DNA of 64,000 nt, taken from assembly GCA_037179335.1 (NCBI GenBank), contig JAKZHN010000002.1, forward strand, positions 248,001 through 312,000. The letters run 5' to 3'. Below, one piece after another: positions 59,524 to 64,000 of the stretch (position 1 is the first letter of the stretch; every line of letters starts with the position of its first letter). The notes beneath the pieces are model-generated. The model made no database searches. It had not been told where the DNA came from and was given only the letters and a program-made list of their open reading frames with translations. The position numbers and the translations under genes are program-made. This DNA is from Cyclaneusma minus. Lineage: Eukaryota; Ascomycota; Leotiomycetes; Marthamycetales; Marthamycetaceae.

Positions 59524-60099
59524 GTTGACAAGGCACAATAAGGAGCAGCGACAATGAATGTGGTGGCGGCTGGGGCGGCGAGGGGATGTGCAAAGTGGAT
59601 AGTTTCGAACGCGGGATGTTATTCTGCCCGCTATCGGGGTTTCGATAAGCTCAGAGTGCTGTGTGTTCTGTCGCTGGTTTAAGGGGCTAGCTGCGACTTG
59701 GCTTGCCAGCCGATGAATTCCTGGCATTTTGGAGGCTGGGGTTAGTTAAAGCAGCCAAGGCGGTGACTACACAAGCGGCCCGGAGAAACCATGTACCGGT
59801 CTTATCGCTTTTTCCAGACAAAAATTCTACCCTCGAGGCTTGGAGGGCCCTGGTGGGGTTTTGTCACTGCTGAGAAGAAATCTGATTCCGCTGGAGCTTG
59901 ACGCCCCCCAAGGCAATCCGGATTTTGGCAGGACTTGTCTCTTCCAATAATTACACTTCCAAGTTCCCACACCACACTTCAGAGCACCCTTCGACTCGAG
60001 CTCAGCGAACTCAGTCTGTCTCTTCAAGCTTTCGTCCGGCTGTTGCTGTAGACGTCCTGTCAGACCATCTTCACAGTTTCCCCTCGGAACTCCGTCACG
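59524..60099. promoter_or_regulatory. Bidirectional promoter region, MMS19 / MTD1
   Basis: 576 bases lie between divergent starts. A C/T-rich leader precedes MTD1 (59941-60099). Minor open frames inside overlap on both strands and are not gene-like. No TATA box was recognised. Confidence 0.45.
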
Positions 60100-61262
60100 A
60101 TGGCCTCTGCATCTTCATGCAAGGTCTTCCTCGGAGCCTCGATTGCGAAGCCATTGCTGAGCGAAGTCCACGATGGACTGGCCAAGCTCAAGACGAAGCC
60201 AACACTGGTGGGCTTTCTTGCCAATGATGATCCTGCCGCACAGATGTATGCGGATTGGTCTGCAAAGACTTGCACCGAAAAGTGAGTCACCAATTGTGCT
60301 TTTCCTGAGAGAATCTTCTCTTGTCAACCTCATGGATACTTCGGTGGTGTCTATATAAATTCGTTGATTCGTTGGGCAGCACAGGTTTTTTGATGGACTC
60401 GAGGACGTGATTTCCTTGCAATATCTATGGCTACCCTGTCAGTCCCAAAAAAGGTTACACTGACATCAGCTACAGTGGCTTTGCTTTTGACCTCCGCAAG
60501 GTCAACAAGGAGGATCTTGAAGAAGCCATCCTTGCCGCAAATGTGGACCCCGCGGTCAACGGCATCATTGTGTACTATCCTATCTGGCCTGCTCCATCCC
60601 AGCAAGACCAATATATCAAGCAGCTGGTTGCTCTGGAGAAGGACGTCGAGGGATTGTCGCACAAATACATCTCCAACATGTACCAGAATGTCCGCTTCCT
60701 GGACGCTCCGGCGAACACAAAGAAGTCTATTTTGCCTTGTACCCCTCTGGCGGTCGTCAAGGTTCTGGAGTACCTCCACATCTACAATCCAATGATGGCC
60801 TATGGAAACCGGCTCTTTGGTCGTACGATTACCGTAATCAACCGTTCGGAGGTTGTCGGTCGTCCTCTCGCTGCCCTCCTGGCCAACGACGGAGCTACGG
60901 TTTACTCCGTTGACATCACAGGCGTCCAGCAGTTCTCCAGGGGAACAGGTCTAAAGAAAGTTCGCCACGACGTCGTCGATCGTCCTAGCATGGACCTGAA
61001 AGAGTGCTTGTCACTCAGCGATGTTGTCATCAGTGGTGTTCCTGGCGACAAGTTCCAAGTACCTATGGAACACGTAAGGGATGGCGCGGTATGCGTCAAT
61101 TTCTCTAGCGAGCGGAACTTTGTTTCTGAGGAGGTCAAGGAAAAGGCAAGCATATACGTGCCCGCTATTGGCAAGGTTACGATCGCTGTGCTCCTGAGGA
61201 ACCTGCTACGCTTAGTGCAGAATCAGTCTGTTGACTATGCGGAGAGTGAGAAGAACGTATAA
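60100..61262 (+). CDS. MTD1: Methylenetetrahydrofolate dehydrogenase (NAD+)
   Basis: Two exons, 60100-60281 and 60476-61262 (194-nt intron, GTGAGT...TACAG), give 322 residues. Similarity to yeast Mtd1 is clear throughout: VGFLANDDPAAQMYADW, NGIIVYYPIWP, KDVEGLSHKYISNMYQNVRFLD, KSILPCTPLAVVKVLEYL, VINRSEVVGRPLAALLANDG with TVYSVD (Rossmann NAD site), DVVISGVPGDKF, GAVCVNF, and GKVTIAVLLRNLLRL. It oxidises methylene-THF to methenyl-THF in the cytosol, feeding one-carbon units to purine synthesis. The spliced junction reads TEN-GFAFDL, in line with yeast SESMGFRYDL. The length matches the family (about 320). Confidence 0.93.
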
Positions 61263-61886
61263 GACAGTGATTCAATCAAGGGCGCGAAGCAAGATGGCAC
61301 AAGCAAGGGCGCATCCGAACAGCACTGAAACTGTTGCTGTTGAGCCAAATCACAGGACATTGCGATGGCCCGCAACACTCCTTAGCCATTGACATGAACA
61401 CAATCCCTGTGACGCTCGGCATAAGAAACTTGCGGTCAAAATGACTGTGTTTCATTCGCCAGTGGAGACACTCAGATATCAAGATGATGGCGGTGGACCA
61501 TGGGGTTCCGTCGGTTCTTCGTCAAGTACACGAGAATTCTGGCCCAGATGAAATCCGAGGTGAACAAAGAATCTGAGCATGCAGTCCGTGGCGATACCAA
61601 AAATTAATTACCTTAGGGTGTACCTGCTTGTGAGATTTTCAGAGGGACTTACTTTATACAGCCGGCGTTAAAGTAGACTGGGATGCAGGCATTGTATGAC
61701 GCAAATTCTCTGGGGAAGACGTCGTGAACTTTGTTTCGTGGATGGGAATATTTCGTAACCTCTCCAACAAGAAAGAAAGTTTCCCGTGTACCGTCATTGA
61801 TGGTTTGGGAACGAGTTCAAATCTCGTTGTTGTATTCATGGTATCGATATTGATCAAAGCCCTTGGTAGAAAAGCACCCACCCCTA
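61263..61886. other. Convergent intergenic region after MTD1
   Basis: 624 bases between the MTD1 stop and the end of the next minus-strand gene. An 87-codon minus-strand frame (61654-61917) overlaps the tail of that gene in another frame and has no recognisable similarity. I see nothing else. Confidence 0.4.
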
Positions 61887-63115
61887 TTACAATACAATTT
61901 CTTCCATCCAAGTCCAAAGCAACCTGAGATACAGGTCCCCAGTACCATTCCGCTGCTGACTTAGAAGCATAAACGCTTCCCCATCACCTCCATGCGGTCG
62001 TACAATGTAAAAGCAGATCCCATTACCAGTACTTGTAAGCACCAACTTTAGCCGTGGATGGCGTCCCAAAATCTCATTTCCTGCCTGTTCTTCAGTGGCA
62101 CGATGACGAGCCGTTACTGAGTTCACACTGGCCACCCAGGAGTCGTGCTCGGTTCGGCATTCCTCCTCGTCCTCTTCAGTCATTGTTAACACCTTGACCC
62201 TCTTCTCCATCATCAATACCATCCTTGCATCCTCCTTCGCATCCTTTGTCTACCTAATCTCCACGCCTCCTTCTGTCTATAGCTCAGGGTCGAGGGAATA
62301 CCTGGTCCTTCAGGGGAAGAGGCGTTTTCGCGGATGCATGACGTCGCTTGGGAATGGGTTTTGCAGCTTGATCGCTTGCCTCCCGCTTGAGTATCTTGGT
62401 TGGACATGGTGGTATTTGCTCTCTGAAGGAGTGATGGGCTCCTTGTATCTGGGCTCCACGGTTGCATAGCACAGCTAGAGTTGCTTCGTTCTGGTTGAAG
62501 TGCGGTTTACCCCGGATAGCTTTTTCGCTGGTATCGCCGCATTCCATAGCCTGCGAGTCAACACCAGTGTCGGACACTGCAGATTCCGAGTGACCCGTAG
62601 GCCCCGACGAACTCCCAGCCGTCAGAGGAAGCGCGCCGTCGTACGAGCCCACGGAGTACTTTTGTCTCGCGATCCTAAGTCTTCTGTAGTTGGCGCGCAG
62701 GTGTCTCTCCTTCATCGCTAGTTTGTGAGCGACGCGGGCTGCTCTGACTAGGACTTTGGGAACGAGCTCAAGTTTCTTCCGTTTCTTGTCCACCTGGTCT
62801 TGCGTTTTCTTCCACGCTTTAACAAGAAGGCCGACCTCTTCTTGGTGTCGGGGGTGAATGGTGAGGTCGAATGACTTTGGCAGGGGCTTTCGCTCGGGCT
62901 GCTTGGACTTGGAAGCCTTCTTGGACTTCTTGAATTTCTGAGGCTGGTTGGCATGGTCTGGCTTGAGAAGGGGCTCAGTGGTCTCCTTTTCCTTGGCCTT
63001 TGCAAGCTCGTCCTGTCTAAATGCAGAGATCAGTAATCGTAAACAGCAATACAATAGCCACGACGTACACTATGCTGCGTGCTATGCGCACGACATCGTC
63101 CTCGGTCAGTGCCAT
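61887..63115 (-). CDS. Basic fungal protein of unknown function
   Basis: Preferred model: exons 63115-63069, 63016-62302 and 62249-61887 (introns 52 and 52 nt), giving 374 residues. The start MALTEDDVVRIARSIV is followed by a Lys-rich, probably helical region (KFKKSKKASKSKQ; QDQVDKKRKKLELVPKVLVR; AMKERHLRANYRRLRIARQKY) and a Ser/Gly-rich stretch. The third exon ends with STGNGICFYIVRPHGGDGE. The basic patches suggest nuclear or RNA contact, but I recognise no family. If intron 2 is retained, the protein ends at 62284 with 259 residues. If the AG four bases earlier is used (acceptor at 62254), a 25-residue acidic tail ends at 62176. The first intron is well supported (GTACGT...TTAG). Confidence 0.5.
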
Positions 63116-63725
63116 GCTTGCATCAAGTCAGGGAGTGTGATGGGGTAGAGATGCCGATGAACGATCGGTTGTGGCCCAGAGCGGTGAGTATGTCGAGAAG
63201 ATTGTGTGAAGCAATACGAAGATCCTGCGGCCGAGAACCGCTCGTGGGAGAGCCATAAATGATGGCAGCACCAAGCCGAGAATCGGGAAGGCACGGCTTC
63301 GGTCCAAGGAAGGAGCTCCTTCCTCAACTCGGACTGAAGATACGTTCACATAACGGTAGCAGATAGAAGAAGAATAGCAACCACATCTCTCCGTCTTCGA
63401 GACCTAGTTATGGAAGGGTGATCGCAGAAACAAGCCAGATGACCGAGAAGAAATATTAGTCGTGAAAAGTCTGGATACGACCAAAGATACCATGCCCAAT
63501 CATTGGATCATCTCTGGTTACCTGGGGAGGGGCGGGGGGCTCCAAACAACTTGGGAATAACTGTCATCTTAGGCAAGAACAAGGAGACGAAGACTGCAAT
63601 CTTCTGCCATTTTAGCACAAGAGCACAACAATAGGCCATGCTTGATTCACCATCGTTCCATTCCTACCATCTGTTTGCTCAAGGAGTACGTACATACCCC
63701 TGACCAAGTCGTCAGATTCGCCAGT
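63116..63725. promoter_or_regulatory. Intergenic region upstream of the basic protein gene
   Basis: 610 bases between a minus-strand start (63115) and the stop of the next minus-strand gene (63726). Open frames are short and overlapping, and no known element was recognised. It presumably contains the promoter of the basic protein gene and the 3' flank of the neighbour. Confidence 0.35.
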
Positions 63726-64000
63726 CTACGCCTTCCTATTCCTGGTGCTCTTCCTTGTGGCGACGCTGCCCCCAGTCACATCACTACCGGTAGCCTCTCT
63801 GCTGGCATCCAGTGCTTTCACGGCACTTTCGCTTGGGGTCGTCTGCACCACGTTCCCACTCCCTGAGGCGGCTTTGGTTGGATCGGCAGCACCTATGGCT
63901 GGGACGTTACCAGCAAGCATCTTTTGGAAAGGAAGGGGTACGAAGTGGCCGGCGCGGTCGAACCATTTCGTAAACGAAGGGGAGATCTTGATAGTGGATG
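63726..64000 (-). CDS. Probable signal peptidase complex subunit 2, C-terminal end (partial)
   Basis: The frame enters from the right edge (partial at its 5' end, at position 64000) and ends with TAG at 63726. It gives about 90 residues, beginning STIKISPSFTKWFDRAGHFV and PLPFQKMLAGNVPAIGAADP, then a Ser/Thr/Ala-rich tail ending RKSTRNRKA. The block FTKWFD-x3-GHFVPLPFQ, followed by NVPAIGAADP, resembles the C-terminal end of fungal Spc2, an ER-membrane accessory subunit of signal peptidase. The membrane segments would lie outside the window. The identification rests on one short block, from memory. Confidence 0.5.
   Translation of the reverse strand, partial: STIKISPSFTKWFDRAGHFVPLPFQKMLAGNVPAIGAADPTKAASGSGNVVQTTPSESAVKALDASREATGSDVTGGSVATRKSTRNRKA

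Noticed and set aside
60282..60475. Possible C/D-box snoRNA inside the MTD1 intron
   Set aside because: A TGATGG-like word and CTGA-like words exist, but not with proper C and D boxes and a closing stem.
61654..61917. 87-codon minus-strand frame after MTD1
   Set aside because: Tried as a further exon of the basic protein gene. The best join I could find soon reaches a stop, so it was left out.

Overview
The window looks like nuclear DNA of a filamentous ascomycete (Pezizomycotina). Genes are split by short GT-AG introns, mostly 45-70 nt, with CTAAC/CTGAC-like branch sites. The protein set is typical of ascomycetes, and gene-bearing GC-balanced DNA alternates abruptly with very AT-rich, gene-empty DNA. 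The AT-rich DNA has the look of repeats destroyed by repeat-induced point mutation (RIP): stops in every frame, very high TpA content, and related repeat copies decayed to different degrees. I cannot name the species; Dothideomycetes or Leotiomycetes are guesses only.

Layout. Bases 1-26570 are an AT-rich block with no intact gene. It holds decayed repeats: two LTR-like copies (about 12127 and 23955), a perfect A/T decamer array (8561), a three-copy tandem repeat (5622) and two GC-rich islands (about 3860 and 5945). A 2-kb island (26571-28560) carries an intact cystathionine gamma-lyase gene, CYS3. A second AT-rich block (28561-32240) follows, with a better-preserved copy of a repeat that also lies decayed at 24526.

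From 32.7 kb onward the DNA is ordinary gene space. In order: an HPM1-type ribosomal-protein histidine methyltransferase (+), an HSL-type alpha/beta hydrolase (-), a NOP12-like nucleolar RNA-binding protein (-), an Sds3/Dep1-type Rpd3L histone-deacetylase subunit (+), COA3 cytochrome oxidase assembly factor (-), PTA1/symplekin (+), a SHE3-like coiled-coil protein (+), a 1175-residue fungal protein of unknown function with fifteen 17-residue repeats (+), a small unknown protein (+), a 1.5-kb terminal-inverted-repeat insertion with a large hairpin, MMS19/MET18 (-), MTD1 (+), an unknown basic protein (-) and the 3' end of a probable signal peptidase complex subunit 2 (-).

The genes are mostly unrelated housekeeping functions (sulfur and one-carbon metabolism, ribosome biogenesis, mRNA 3' processing, chromatin, Fe-S assembly, respiration, secretion). 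I see no secondary-metabolite cluster, virus, CRISPR array or tRNA gene. Several gene pairs are divergent and share short intergenic promoters: NOP12/SDS3-like, COA3/PTA1 and MMS19/MTD1. The most unusual items are the inverted-repeat insertion at 54242-55740, the repeat-containing unknown protein at 48263-52020, and a roughly 19-nt degenerate motif that recurs between genes and inside one intron.
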